DNA of 13,116 nucleotides from Rhodospirillaceae bacterium (GTDB lineage Bacteria; Pseudomonadota; Alphaproteobacteria; Thalassobaculales; Thalassobaculaceae): assembly GCA_002730675.1 (NCBI GenBank), contig PCAV01000045.1:1-13116 (forward strand). The letters are read 5' to 3'. The position numbers and the translations under genes were made by a program. Under the pieces are notes generated by a model, which saw nothing but the letters and a program-made list of their open reading frames with translations, was not told the origin of the DNA and searched no databases. Below are positions 6,654 through 13,116 of this stretch, piece after piece. Each line of letters opens with the position of its first letter. Positions within the stretch are counted from its first letter, which is position 1.

Positions 6654-7448
6654 ATGTTAAAGGTAAAAAGGCATAGAGGCGTTTTCAATCCAAATAACAG
6701 TTCCCCCTACGAATTAAGCAGGACGCGCGTAGAGAATTTTGTTAGGTGTCCAGCTTGTTTCTATCTGCAGCAAGTAAAAAAGGTTAACTTCCCGAGCATT
6801 CCCGGTTTTAACATAAATGAAGCAACGGATGTGTTGCTGAAACGTGACTTCGATGAATGTCGGGCAAAAGGGGCATCTCATCCCTTTTTAAAAGCTCAAG
6901 GGTATGGGCATTTAATCCCATTCGATCATGAAGACTTCGAGCTTTGGACGCAGAGTTTACATTTTGGGGCAAAAGGCCGTTTTCACACAATACACGAGGA
7001 AACTAACTTGAAAATTGGCGGTGGCATTGATGATGTTTGGTTAAATACAAATACGAGAAAACTGCATATAGTTGATTATAAAAGCACGTCACTAAAAACC
7101 GCAGGTAAAAACATAACTTTAGATGACCCCTGGAAAATTAGCTACAAACGTCAAATGGATTTATATGTTTGGGTGATGAAAAGAAAGGGCTTTGATGTCT
7201 CGGATATAGGATATTTTTTATACTGTGACGGTGATCGTTTTACTTCCAACTCTTTCCTCGGGTCTGAAAGTGCTACGATGCAATTCAAAATGTCGATTTT
7301 ACCTTATAGTGTCCGTCTAGAATGGATTGAGCCCACTTTGTTTGCGATCCAGGAAACATTGTATTCCAAGACAATGCCAAGACATAACGAGTATTGTGAA
7401 TATGGAAAGTTTTTAGCAGATGTTCATAATACCGGAGGGGTTTTGTAA
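6654..7448 (+). CDS. Stand-alone PD-(D/E)XK nuclease, RecB/Cas4-like
   Basis: A 264-residue protein. ELSRTRVENFVRCPACFYL (20-38) resembles the N-terminal helix with a CxxC pair (C32, C35) in RecB/AddB/Cas4-type nucleases. The catalytic core is GGGIDDVW (122-129; D126), then IVDYKST (139-145; D141 and K143 as the D-x-K half of the motif), and QMDLY (167-171) is the conserved Q-xxx-Y helix. It probably cuts DNA with a divalent metal. In related Fe-S nucleases a cysteine cluster near the C-terminus completes the cluster; here I see only C248 in EYCEYG. The start is the ATG at 6654, since the codon just upstream is TTG and offers no better ribosome site. No cas genes or CRISPR repeats accompany it. 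The partner and biological role are unknown. Confidence 0.8.
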   Translation: MLKVKRHRGVFNPNNSSPYELSRTRVENFVRCPACFYLQQVKKVNFPSIPGFNINEATDVLLKRDFDECRAKGASHPFLKAQGYGHLIPFDHEDFELWTQSLHFGAKGRFHTIHEETNLKIGGGIDDVWLNTNTRKLHIVDYKSTSLKTAGKNITLDDPWKISYKRQMDLYVWVMKRKGFDVSDIGYFLYCDGDRFTSNSFLGSESATMQFKMSILPYSVRLEWIEPTLFAIQETLYSKTMPRHNEYCEYGKFLADVHNTGGVL

Positions 7449-7523
7449 CTAGCCTAGACCATGCCCAAATGCTCAACGCGGACAGGTAATTATTTCCAAT
7501 TGATATTTTTAGAACTTTGAGAT

Positions 7524-8162
7524 TTAGATTGTCCCATATAAACGATCGCCAGCGTCTCCAAGACCAGGAGTAATATAGCCGTTATCATTCAAACGTTCAT
7601 CTAAACAGCAAGTGTAAATTTGAACGTCCGGATGTCTTTGTTCTATAGCCTTCACTCCCTCTGGTGCCGCTAATATAGATGTAAAAACAATATCAGTAGC
7701 TTCGTGCTTCTTAATAATTGAGATTGCTGCGTTTGCAGAATTTCCAGTGGCAAGCATTGGATCCAAAATAATGGTTTTTACATTTCCAATACCGTTGGGA
7801 AGGTTTATGTAATAATCATGCGCTTTAAGCGTTTCTTCGTCACGGTATAGGCCAATGTGTCCGACTAAAGCACCTGAAACAATTTCAATGAAACCATCTA
7901 ACATTCCATTTCCAGCTCGTAATATTGGAACGAGACATACAGTATTTTCATATAAAACTGGCGATCTCATGGATTGAATCGGTGTATTGGTAATAATATT
8001 TTTCAGTGGTAAGTCCCTGAAGACCTCGTATGACATCAGAATAGAAATTTCTTTTAAAAGTCGGCGGAAGCTATTAGATGGCGTGTCGTTACATCTCATT
8101 AAAGTTAGTTTATGTTGAATTAGTGGGTGATTAAGAATTTTCAATTGCCCTTGGCGGCTCAT
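7524..8162 (-). CDS. upp: Uracil phosphoribosyltransferase
   Basis: A 212-residue protein matching the usual Upp length. The PRPP-binding loop DPMLATGNSA is at 134-143, PILRAGNGM is at 79-87, and the uracil-binding C-terminal region YITPGLGDAGDRLYGT is at 196-211. It converts uracil and PRPP to UMP and pyrophosphate in the cytoplasm, salvaging free pyrimidine base. The ATG at 8162 is preceded by GAGGAAACG, a good ribosome binding site. It is the last gene of the leftward run, 52 bases after tatC, and converges on the nuclease gene across 75 bases in which I see no clear terminator hairpin. Co-transcription with tatABC is possible but not shown. Confidence 0.97.
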   Translation of the reverse strand: MSRQGQLKILNHPLIQHKLTLMRCNDTPSNSFRRLLKEISILMSYEVFRDLPLKNIITNTPIQSMRSPVLYENTVCLVPILRAGNGMLDGFIEIVSGALVGHIGLYRDEETLKAHDYYINLPNGIGNVKTIILDPMLATGNSANAAISIIKKHEATDIVFTSILAAPEGVKAIEQRHPDVQIYTCCLDERLNDNGYITPGLGDAGDRLYGTI

Positions 8163-8214
8163 CGTTTCCTCGCTGAAGTCAATTTGGAGTCAAAATAACA
8201 TTCTCATAAAAAAG

Positions 8215-8994
8215 TTAATCCAAGGCATCAGTCTCTTCTAACTCTGGTTCTATATGCCTTGCAAAAAATATAGACAGCTCATAAAGAATGATGATTGGAA
8301 CAGCCAGGAGAACTTGGCTGATCACGTCGGGTGGAGTAACGATAGCTGCGAGAACAAACGCAAATAAGATGGCGTATTTCCTTTTTTTCTTTAAACCTTC
8401 TGCGTTAGTGATACCTACTTTTGTAGCTAGAAGTAAAAAGATAGGTAGCTCAAAACAAATACCAAAAGCCAAAATCAACCCCATTACCAAAGAAAGGTAT
8501 TCATTGACTTTAGGTTCCAATTCCATTGGCAGGGTACCCTGGCCTCCTATTTGCTCGAAACTGACAAAAAATTCCCAAGCAATTGGAATAACGACGTAAT
8601 AAACTGTTACAGCGCCTAAAAGGAATAAAACCGGCGTCGCCAGGAGAAAAGGCAAAAATGCTCGCTTCTCCTTTGCATATAAGCCAGGTGCAACAAAACG
8701 CCATATTTGAGTTGCAATCAATGGGAACATCAAAAAAACCGCACCAAAAAAAGCAACCTTAACTTGTGTGAAAAAAGCCTCATGAAGACCAGTAAAAATC
8801 ATTCGCCTTTGCCTGCCGTCACTCCCGATATTGGCGAGTGGTTCCACTAGAAAATTATAGATATTCTGTGAGAACGCGTAGCAAAGGAAAAAAGCAAATA
8901 TCACTCCAACAAAGCAAAATATCAGTCGCCGGCGCAACTCACTCAAGTGATCGAGTAAGGGCATTGTAGTATCTTTCGAACCGGTACTGGTCAT
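8215..8994 (-). CDS. tatC: Sec-independent (Tat) translocase subunit TatC
   Basis: A 259-residue polytopic membrane protein with six hydrophobic segments, the normal TatC plan. The N-terminal cytoplasmic motif PLLDHLSELRRRL (12-24) includes the conserved Glu19. IWRFVAPGLYAKEKR (97-111), FGICFELP (177-184) and TPPDVISQ (220-227) are further TatC signatures. TatC recognises twin-arginine signal peptides with TatB and recruits TatA to export folded proteins across the inner membrane. It is the last gene of tatABC, 38 bases after tatB. The ATG at 8994 has only a distant GGAAG as ribosome site; an in-frame ATG at codon 11 would still keep the HLSELRRRL motif but shortens the N-terminus. Confidence 0.97.
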   Translation of the reverse strand: MTSTGSKDTTMPLLDHLSELRRRLIFCFVGVIFAFFLCYAFSQNIYNFLVEPLANIGSDGRQRRMIFTGLHEAFFTQVKVAFFGAVFLMFPLIATQIWRFVAPGLYAKEKRAFLPFLLATPVLFLLGAVTVYYVVIPIAWEFFVSFEQIGGQGTLPMELEPKVNEYLSLVMGLILAFGICFELPIFLLLATKVGITNAEGLKKKRKYAILFAFVLAAIVTPPDVISQVLLAVPIIILYELSIFFARHIEPELEETDALD

Positions 8995-9032
8995 TTGTAT
9001 TTTTTACTTCCGTGTCAAATGCTTTTCTAAGT

Positions 9033-9338
9033 TTATTTTTTATTTGCTTGATGCTCAAAATATTTAGAATCTGCTTCTAAGTCCAAGTATTCATTATTTG
9101 TATTAATAACCGCTAATTCTGTTTCTTTTGCGGCGACCGCAAGCTCCTTAGTTATCTCATTGACCCCAATCTCCTTTATACTTTCTTCGAGAGAATGTTG
9201 AAAATCTTTTAAAATATTTTTTGTTTGAAATACCCAACGTGACAGGGAACGAATTACCACCGGAAGATCTTTTGGACCTAGTACTATAATGGCGATAAAT
9301 GTTATAAAAAATAATTCTTGCCAGCCAAGGTCTAACAT
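9033..9338 (-). CDS. tatB: Tat translocase subunit TatB
   Basis: A 101-residue protein with one N-terminal membrane helix (about residues 9-20), the hinge GPKDLP (21-26) and a following amphipathic helix with charged residues. It has the TatB opening MLDLGWQEL, in which the Glu inside the membrane helix region distinguishes TatB from TatA. TatB forms the twin-arginine receptor with TatC. The ATG has a ribosome site AAGGTAGGGA just upstream. It lies 64 bases after tatA and 38 before tatC. The C-terminal third is poorly conserved and acidic to mixed in charge, as is usual. Confidence 0.93.
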   Translation of the reverse strand: MLDLGWQELFFITFIAIIVLGPKDLPVVIRSLSRWVFQTKNILKDFQHSLEESIKEIGVNEITKELAVAAKETELAVINTNNEYLDLEADSKYFEHQANKK

Positions 9339-9402
9339 GTCGATCCCTACCTTTCTAATTCTGATGAATGGTTATTGAAAACTATTTCAATTAAACACTT
9401 GC

Positions 9403-9642
9403 TTATGAACTTTGTTTCGCTCCTTCTCCTTTTTTTGATTTAACGGTCTGAGCCTCGATAAGTTCAATTTCTTCTATTTCTTCTGTTTCGGGAAATTCGT
9501 CATTATTATTCATGCTTTTTTTGAAGTTTTTGAGACCTTTTCCAAGGTCTCCCATTATTGAGGCAATTTTTCCCTTTCCTCCAAATAAGACCAATACGAT
9601 AACAAGCACCACAAGCCAGTGCCAAATGCTAGTAAAACCCAT
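9403..9642 (-). CDS. tatA: Tat translocase subunit TatA
   Basis: A 79-residue protein opening [13 protein letters not shown], with a single membrane helix (about 6-20), the hinge FGGKGKI (20-26) and the amphipathic helix [14 protein letters not shown] (31-44), all typical of TatA. Many copies form the protein-conducting assembly recruited by TatBC. The C-terminal tail is unusually rich in Glu and Ile (residues 50-64), then basic. The ATG is preceded by AAGGAGAAG, the best ribosome binding site in this run. It begins only 38 bases after the allantoinase stop, with no hairpin or promoter visible between, so it is likely read from the upstream operon. Confidence 0.95.
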   Translation of the reverse strand: MGFTSIWHWLVVLVIVLVLFGGKGKIASIMGDLGKGLKNFKKSMNNNDEFPETEEIEEIELIEAQTVKSKKGEGAKQSS

Positions 9643-9680
9643 TTTCTTCTCCTTTTTTGTTAAAGTTTAATTTAAATCCT

Positions 9681-10601
9681 CTATCCCTCGGTTGTAGATG
9701 GAAAATTGGTGACCCAGTGCCTTGCAATATCAATTCTGCGGCACAACCAGATTTCTTTGTGCTGCTGAACATAGTCTAAAAACTTCTCAAGGGCTTTTAT
9801 GCGTCCTGGTCGTCCAATCAGTCGGCAATGTAATCCAATTGACATCATCCGGGGCGTGTTGGCGCTTTCCTCATAAAGTACGTCAAACGCATCGGTTAGA
9901 TATGACAAAAATTGATCTCCAGAATTAAAGCCTTGAGCAGTAGCAAACCGCATATCATTTGCATCTAAAGTATATGGAACAACAAGATGATTTACGCCAT
10001 TTACATTTGACCAAAATGGTAAATCATCGTTGTAATCATCTGCATCGTACAAAAACCCGCCTTCCTCAACAACTAAGCGACGGGTATTCTCACTCGTCCG
10101 TCCAGTATACCAACCTAGCGGTCTTTCTCCTGTAACTTCCTTAATGATTTTGACAGCTTCTGCAATATGCAGGCGCTCAACTTCTTCCGGTACGTCACTG
10201 TAGTCAATCCACCTTAAACCATGGCTGCATATCTCATGGTTCGCCTCCAGCATGGCCTCGGCAACAGTTGGGTTCCTCTGTAAGGCCATGGCTACTGCAA
10301 AAACCGTAAGTGGAATATTTTTTTTCTTGAAGAGATCTAGTATGCGCCACACCCCAACACGGCTTCCATATTCATAGATTGATTCCATACTCAGGTGTCG
10401 CTTTCCAACCCACGGTGCAGCGCCGACTATCTCAGATAAGAATGCCTCCGATGCTTCATCACCGTGTAATATATTATTTTCTCCCCCTTCCTCATAATTA
10501 AGTACAAACTGAACTGCTAATCTTGCACCATTTGGCCACCTAGGATTGGGAGGGTTGTTTTTATAACCAACCATGTCTCTGGGATATTTGCTGATTTCCA
10601 T
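9681..10601 (-). CDS. puuE: Allantoinase PuuE-type (polysaccharide deacetylase fold, metal-independent)
   Basis: A 306-residue protein of the PuuE subgroup of the NodB/polysaccharide deacetylase fold. Characteristic stretches are KYPRDMVGY (5-13), QFVLNYEEGGENN (31-43), EICSHGLRWIDY (123-134) and IGLHCRLIGRPGRI (255-268). Family members hydrolyse (S)-allantoin to allantoate without a metal, in purine breakdown. Substrate identity here is inferred from these motifs plus the adjacent racemase. The start is the ATG at 10601, 4 bases after the racemase stop, with AAGGA inside the racemase end as ribosome site. A TTG at 10643 would add 14 residues overlapping the racemase and not typical of the family. 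No allantoate amidohydrolase or ureidoglycolate gene lies in the window. Confidence 0.88.
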   Translation of the reverse strand: MEISKYPRDMVGYKNNPPNPRWPNGARLAVQFVLNYEEGGENNILHGDEASEAFLSEIVGAAPWVGKRHLSMESIYEYGSRVGVWRILDLFKKKNIPLTVFAVAMALQRNPTVAEAMLEANHEICSHGLRWIDYSDVPEEVERLHIAEAVKIIKEVTGERPLGWYTGRTSENTRRLVVEEGGFLYDADDYNDDLPFWSNVNGVNHLVVPYTLDANDMRFATAQGFNSGDQFLSYLTDAFDVLYEESANTPRMMSIGLHCRLIGRPGRIKALEKFLDYVQQHKEIWLCRRIDIARHWVTNFPSTTEG

Positions 10602-10605
10602 TATT

Positions 10606-11358
10606 TTAGTAGTCCTTGGGAATTGGCGTTGAGTATCCCCCAACTTTACTGGTTTTTAATCCAGCTCCAATGAGCGCTTCAACAATTTTTAAGGCACTGA
10701 CAACGCCATCGATAACGGGTATCCCTGCTTCTTCTGATAGCCAATGGGTAAGATCAGTCATGCCAGCACATCCTAGTATGATGGCCTCACATCGGTCCTC
10801 TTCGATAGCACTTTTGATTTCACTAAGGAGATTACTTTGGGCTTTTGTTTTATCATTTTCTAATGCTAGCACTTCTATATTTGCCGACCGAACTTTGCGG
10901 CAATACCTGTCCATACCATACTTTGACACGAGATCCTCGATAATTGGAATAGATCTTGGCAATGTCGTAACAATAGAAAAATTATGGGCGATCATACTAG
11001 CCATACGCAACGAGGCCTCACATATACCAACCACTGGTCCTGTTGCAATTTCCCTGCAAGCGTCTATTCCAGTGTCATCAAAGCAAGCGACAACAAATCC
11101 ATCGTAGTCATTCTTTTCACCCCATTCGATTTTTTCAAGTAAACCCGGCAAGCTCATGGCTCCATCGTAATGACCTTCAATGCTAGGCGGACTGTTAGAC
11201 GGATTTAATGTCTCCACAAATGTCCCGGATGCTTTATGGGCCTCAACAAATTTAGCTATTTTGTTTGTCATTGTTGAGGTTGAATTTGGGTTGATCACAA
11301 GGATTTTGGGACCATCAATTTCAGGTGCTAGTGGGTTAATTTTTGCCTGCTGACTCAT
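10606..11358 (-). CDS. Asp/Glu/hydantoin racemase family, probable allantoin racemase
   Basis: A 250-residue member of the cofactor-independent two-cysteine racemase family. Near the N-terminus is VINPNST (21-27), typical of the hydantoin/allantoin racemase branch. The catalytic cysteine pair is C92 in ACFDDTG and C197 in LGCAGM. It would interconvert the enantiomers of a cyclic ureide. With an allantoinase starting 4 bases later, the likely job is to turn (R)-allantoin into the (S) form that PuuE accepts, as described for HpxA-type enzymes; hydantoin is the main alternative. The first 16 residues precede the usual start of the fold, so the true start may be slightly downstream, but the ATG at 11358 has a usable GGAAA/GAG-type site. 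It follows the PotC-like permease by 38 bases. Confidence 0.85.
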   Translation of the reverse strand: MSQQAKINPLAPEIDGPKILVINPNSTSTMTNKIAKFVEAHKASGTFVETLNPSNSPPSIEGHYDGAMSLPGLLEKIEWGEKNDYDGFVVACFDDTGIDACREIATGPVVGICEASLRMASMIAHNFSIVTTLPRSIPIIEDLVSKYGMDRYCRKVRSANIEVLALENDKTKAQSNLLSEIKSAIEEDRCEAIILGCAGMTDLTHWLSEEAGIPVIDGVVSALKIVEALIGAGLKTSKVGGYSTPIPKDY

Positions 11359-11396
11359 CTCGTTTTTTCCATATCAGGTTAAAGTTCTTTCAATGC

Positions 11397-12242
11397 TTAT
11401 ATGAGGCCTTTCCCTGAATCATCTCCAAATTTCTTTTTGCGTTTTTCAAGAATAACAATCACGCCAAAACAAATGGCTATGATACTAAACGAAACGAAAG
11501 TCGTCAGTGTTCCAAGTGCGTAAAGTGTTGGTGTGGTGACGGTAGTTGTCATTCCAAAAATTTCTAAGGGAAGCGTATTTTTGCTTCCAACCGAGAGAAG
11601 CGAGCGGGCAAATTCATCAAAACTTAGCGTAAAGCCGAAGAGCCCTACACCAACCAGACTTGGCCCAATAATTGGTAACAAAACAAATCTTAGAACTTGC
11701 CAGTTCGTCGCGCCAAGATCGCGAGCGGCCTCTTCGTATGATTTATCGAAGCGATTGAAGACAGCAAACATTATCAGTAAACCAAAAGGAAGTGTCCACG
11801 TGAGATGAGCGCCAAGACCGGAGGTGTACCAGTGTCCTTCCAAACCCAAGCGGTCAAACAAAAGCCCAATGCCCAGTGTTAAAAGTATTGATGGTATTAT
11901 TAGGCTTGAAATTGTTAAGTAAAATAAACTGTTAGAAAATTTAAATTTTTTACGAAATGCCATTCCGGCGGAAAGCGATATGACGACTGTCGCAACCATC
12001 ACTATGAAAGCCAAGGTTAGTGATCTTGAAAAGGACCCTTTGAAGTCACCTACCCGTTGTTCCTGAAATAGTTTGCTAAACCAATGTGTAGAAAATCCGT
12101 TCATAGGAAATGTGAGGCCTCCATTTGGACCTTGGAAGGATAATGTGATGATTGCGAACATTGGTCCATAAAGGAAAAATACGAAGAGGCAAAAAAATGC
12201 AGCTAAGATATAGAAGGATGTTTTACGGTTTTTGCTAAACAT
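11397..12242 (-). CDS. ABC transporter permease, PotC-like
   Basis: A 281-residue inner-membrane permease with an N-terminal membrane segment (about 10-30) and several more after residue 75. The cytoplasmic EAA loop EEAARDLGATNWQVLRFVLLP (starting at residue 170; E171, A172, A173, G177, P190) docks the transporter ATPase. It belongs to the spermidine/putrescine (PotC) class of 2-oxocarboxylate/polyamine-type importers. Within this operon the cargo is more likely a ureide such as allantoin than a polyamine, which is an inference from the two catabolic genes downstream. It starts 6 bases after the PotB-like gene, so the pair is co-translated. The ATPase and periplasmic binding protein are not in the window and are expected upstream, past 13116. 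Confidence 0.9.
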   Translation of the reverse strand: MFSKNRKTSFYILAAFFCLFVFFLYGPMFAIITLSFQGPNGGLTFPMNGFSTHWFSKLFQEQRVGDFKGSFSRSLTLAFIVMVATVVISLSAGMAFRKKFKFSNSLFYLTISSLIIPSILLTLGIGLLFDRLGLEGHWYTSGLGAHLTWTLPFGLLIMFAVFNRFDKSYEEAARDLGATNWQVLRFVLLPIIGPSLVGVGLFGFTLSFDEFARSLLSVGSKNTLPLEIFGMTTTVTTPTLYALGTLTTFVSFSIIAICFGVIVILEKRKKKFGDDSGKGLI

Positions 12243-12248
12243 TTTATT

Positions 12249-13085
12249 CTAAAGTTCCTTACGGATGTTTATTGTCCGCATAAGAATAGCTACCATTCCC
12301 AAAACTACACATAGCAATATTATCGCATCAGCCGCAGCTGCAGGATACTGCAGTAAAGCGCGTTTATTGTTCATAGCAAGGCCGACAGATGCACTTTGTC
12401 CACCTGACATTGCTTGCACGGTTATGAAATCGCCCATAATTAGGCTAATAACAAAAATTGTACCAATTGCGATACCAGGTAGGCACAAGGGAATGATTAC
12501 GTTGATAAGAATTTGCAGGCTATTTGCTCCCATGTCTTGTGCGGCTTCGATTATAGACTTGTCAATTCGCATCATGGAGTTGAAAATCGGGACTAGCATA
12601 AAAAGCGTGTATAAATGTACAAAAGCCAATATTACGGCGAAGTCTGAGTAAAGGAGCCATTCAAGAGGTTCGCCTATAACACCAAGTTCTAATAAAAGAG
12701 AGTTCATCAACCCATTTCTGCCTAGCACTGGTATCCAGGCAATCATTCTGATTATATTCGATGTCCAAAATGGGATAGTGCAGATTAAAAATAATATAAT
12801 CTGCCACCTCAAGGTTCTGACATGAAATGCGAGAAAATAGGCTAGTGTAAAGCCAATTATTACTGTGAATAACCAACCTAAAAATGCAAATTTAAATGTG
12901 TTCAAGTAAGTCGAATACGTAACACCGGACTCAAATATCTCTATGTAATTCGTAAGAACGAAATCTGGTATTAGACTAAATTCTGTATAATCCCAGAAGC
13001 TTACCGCAAGGATAATTACCACTGGGGCTACAAGAAATAGAACAAGTACTGATAATAATGGCAGTATCTGAAGCTGGATATTCAT
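12249..13085 (-). CDS. ABC transporter permease, PotB-like
   Basis: A 278-residue permease, partner of the PotC-like protein. It has a first membrane helix at about 8-30, the PotB-type segment FWTSNIIRMIAWIPVLGRNGLMN (106-128, where the R-x-x-A-W and GLMN elements are recognisable), and the EAA loop IEAAQDMGANSLQILINVIIP (E180, A181, A182, G186, P199). Together the two permeases would form the channel of a binding-protein-dependent importer. The ATG at 13085 has only a weak GAGAAAAG ribosome site. The frame stays open upstream to the window edge, so a longer N-terminus cannot be excluded; the ATGA overlap with a frame ending at 13082 favours this start. Confidence 0.88.
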   Translation of the reverse strand: MNIQLQILPLLSVLVLFLVAPVVIILAVSFWDYTEFSLIPDFVLTNYIEIFESGVTYSTYLNTFKFAFLGWLFTVIIGFTLAYFLAFHVRTLRWQIILFLICTIPFWTSNIIRMIAWIPVLGRNGLMNSLLLELGVIGEPLEWLLYSDFAVILAFVHLYTLFMLVPIFNSMMRIDKSIIEAAQDMGANSLQILINVIIPLCLPGIAIGTIFVISLIMGDFITVQAMSGGQSASVGLAMNNKRALLQYPAAAADAIILLCVVLGMVAILMRTINIRKEL

Positions 13086-13116
13086 TCTTTTCTCAACGAA
13101 CGTAATAATATCCCGG
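13082..13116 (-). CDS. Possible last codons of an upstream operon gene (partial)
   Basis: On the minus strand a frame open at the window edge ends with RSLRKE and a TGA at 13084-13082. That TGA overlaps the PotB-like ATG as ATGA, the usual junction in ABC operons. It could be the end of the transporter ATPase or binding protein, but eleven codons cannot identify it, and another frame also stops here (TGA at 13095-13093). Confidence 0.3.
   Translation of the reverse strand, partial: GILLRSLRKE

Noticed and set aside
6654..7448. Cas4 as part of a CRISPR-Cas locus
   Set aside because: No direct-repeat array and no other cas-like gene is present in the window, so only a stand-alone Cas4/RecB-like nuclease can be supported.
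7449..7523. Terminator between the converging nuclease and upp genes
   Set aside because: I found no stem of useful length followed by a T-run on either strand in this 75-base gap.
10616..11107. Plus-strand frame of 163 codons
   Set aside because: It is antisense to the racemase, whose catalytic cysteines and family motifs are clear, so it is a shadow of that gene.
12265..12651. Plus-strand frame of 128 codons
   Set aside because: It is antisense to the PotB-like permease. Its composition mirrors hydrophobic codons on the opposite strand, and it has no motif of its own.

Overview
The window looks like chromosomal DNA of an AT-leaning alphaproteobacterium, possibly a marine planktonic one. 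The basis is the alphaproteobacterial style of TatA/TatB/TatC, the ligase-associated DNA-repair gene set, and an allantoin-type operon with a PotBC-like permease. The lineage is an inference from protein style; no rRNA or marker gene is present. Coding density is high: no gap between genes exceeds about 190 bases, and there is no tRNA, rRNA, CRISPR array, insertion sequence or prophage gene.

Positions 1-4238 hold a complete-looking ligase-associated DNA damage response cluster, arranged divergently. Leftward run a metallo-beta-lactamase-fold exonuclease and, overlapping it by ATGA, the first 40 codons of an ATP-dependent DNA ligase cut by the window edge. Rightward run a large Lhr-like DEXH helicase and an overlapping PdeM-type metallophosphoesterase. 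The two divergent genes overlap at their 5' ends. Promoter-like boxes on both strands would place both transcription starts at or next to the start codons.

Positions 4239-7448 are a rightward series of loosely spaced genes. First comes a 41-codon secreted peptide with a strong ribosome binding site. A spacer dense in inverted repeats follows; it may be a terminator or a small-RNA locus. Then come a renalase-like FAD oxidoreductase, a TauD-type Fe(II)/2-oxoglutarate dioxygenase, and a stand-alone PD-(D/E)XK nuclease of RecB/Cas4-like type. No obvious pathway ties these together.

Positions 7524-13116 are one leftward run of eight genes. In transcription order they are a PotB-like and a PotC-like ABC permease, an Asp/Glu/hydantoin (allantoin) racemase, a PuuE-type metal-independent allantoinase, tatA, tatB, tatC and upp. 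The permease, racemase and allantoinase probably import and open a cyclic ureide such as allantoin. The ATPase and binding protein are presumably beyond position 13116. tatABC follows the allantoinase by only 38 bases with no visible terminator or promoter, so read-through is likely. upp (uracil salvage) closes the run and converges on the nuclease gene.

Nothing here is a clear new multi-gene system. The items most worth follow-up are the face-to-face overlapping starts of the repair cluster, the small secreted peptide with its inverted-repeat spacer, and the Cas4/RecB-like nuclease with an altered cysteine pattern.
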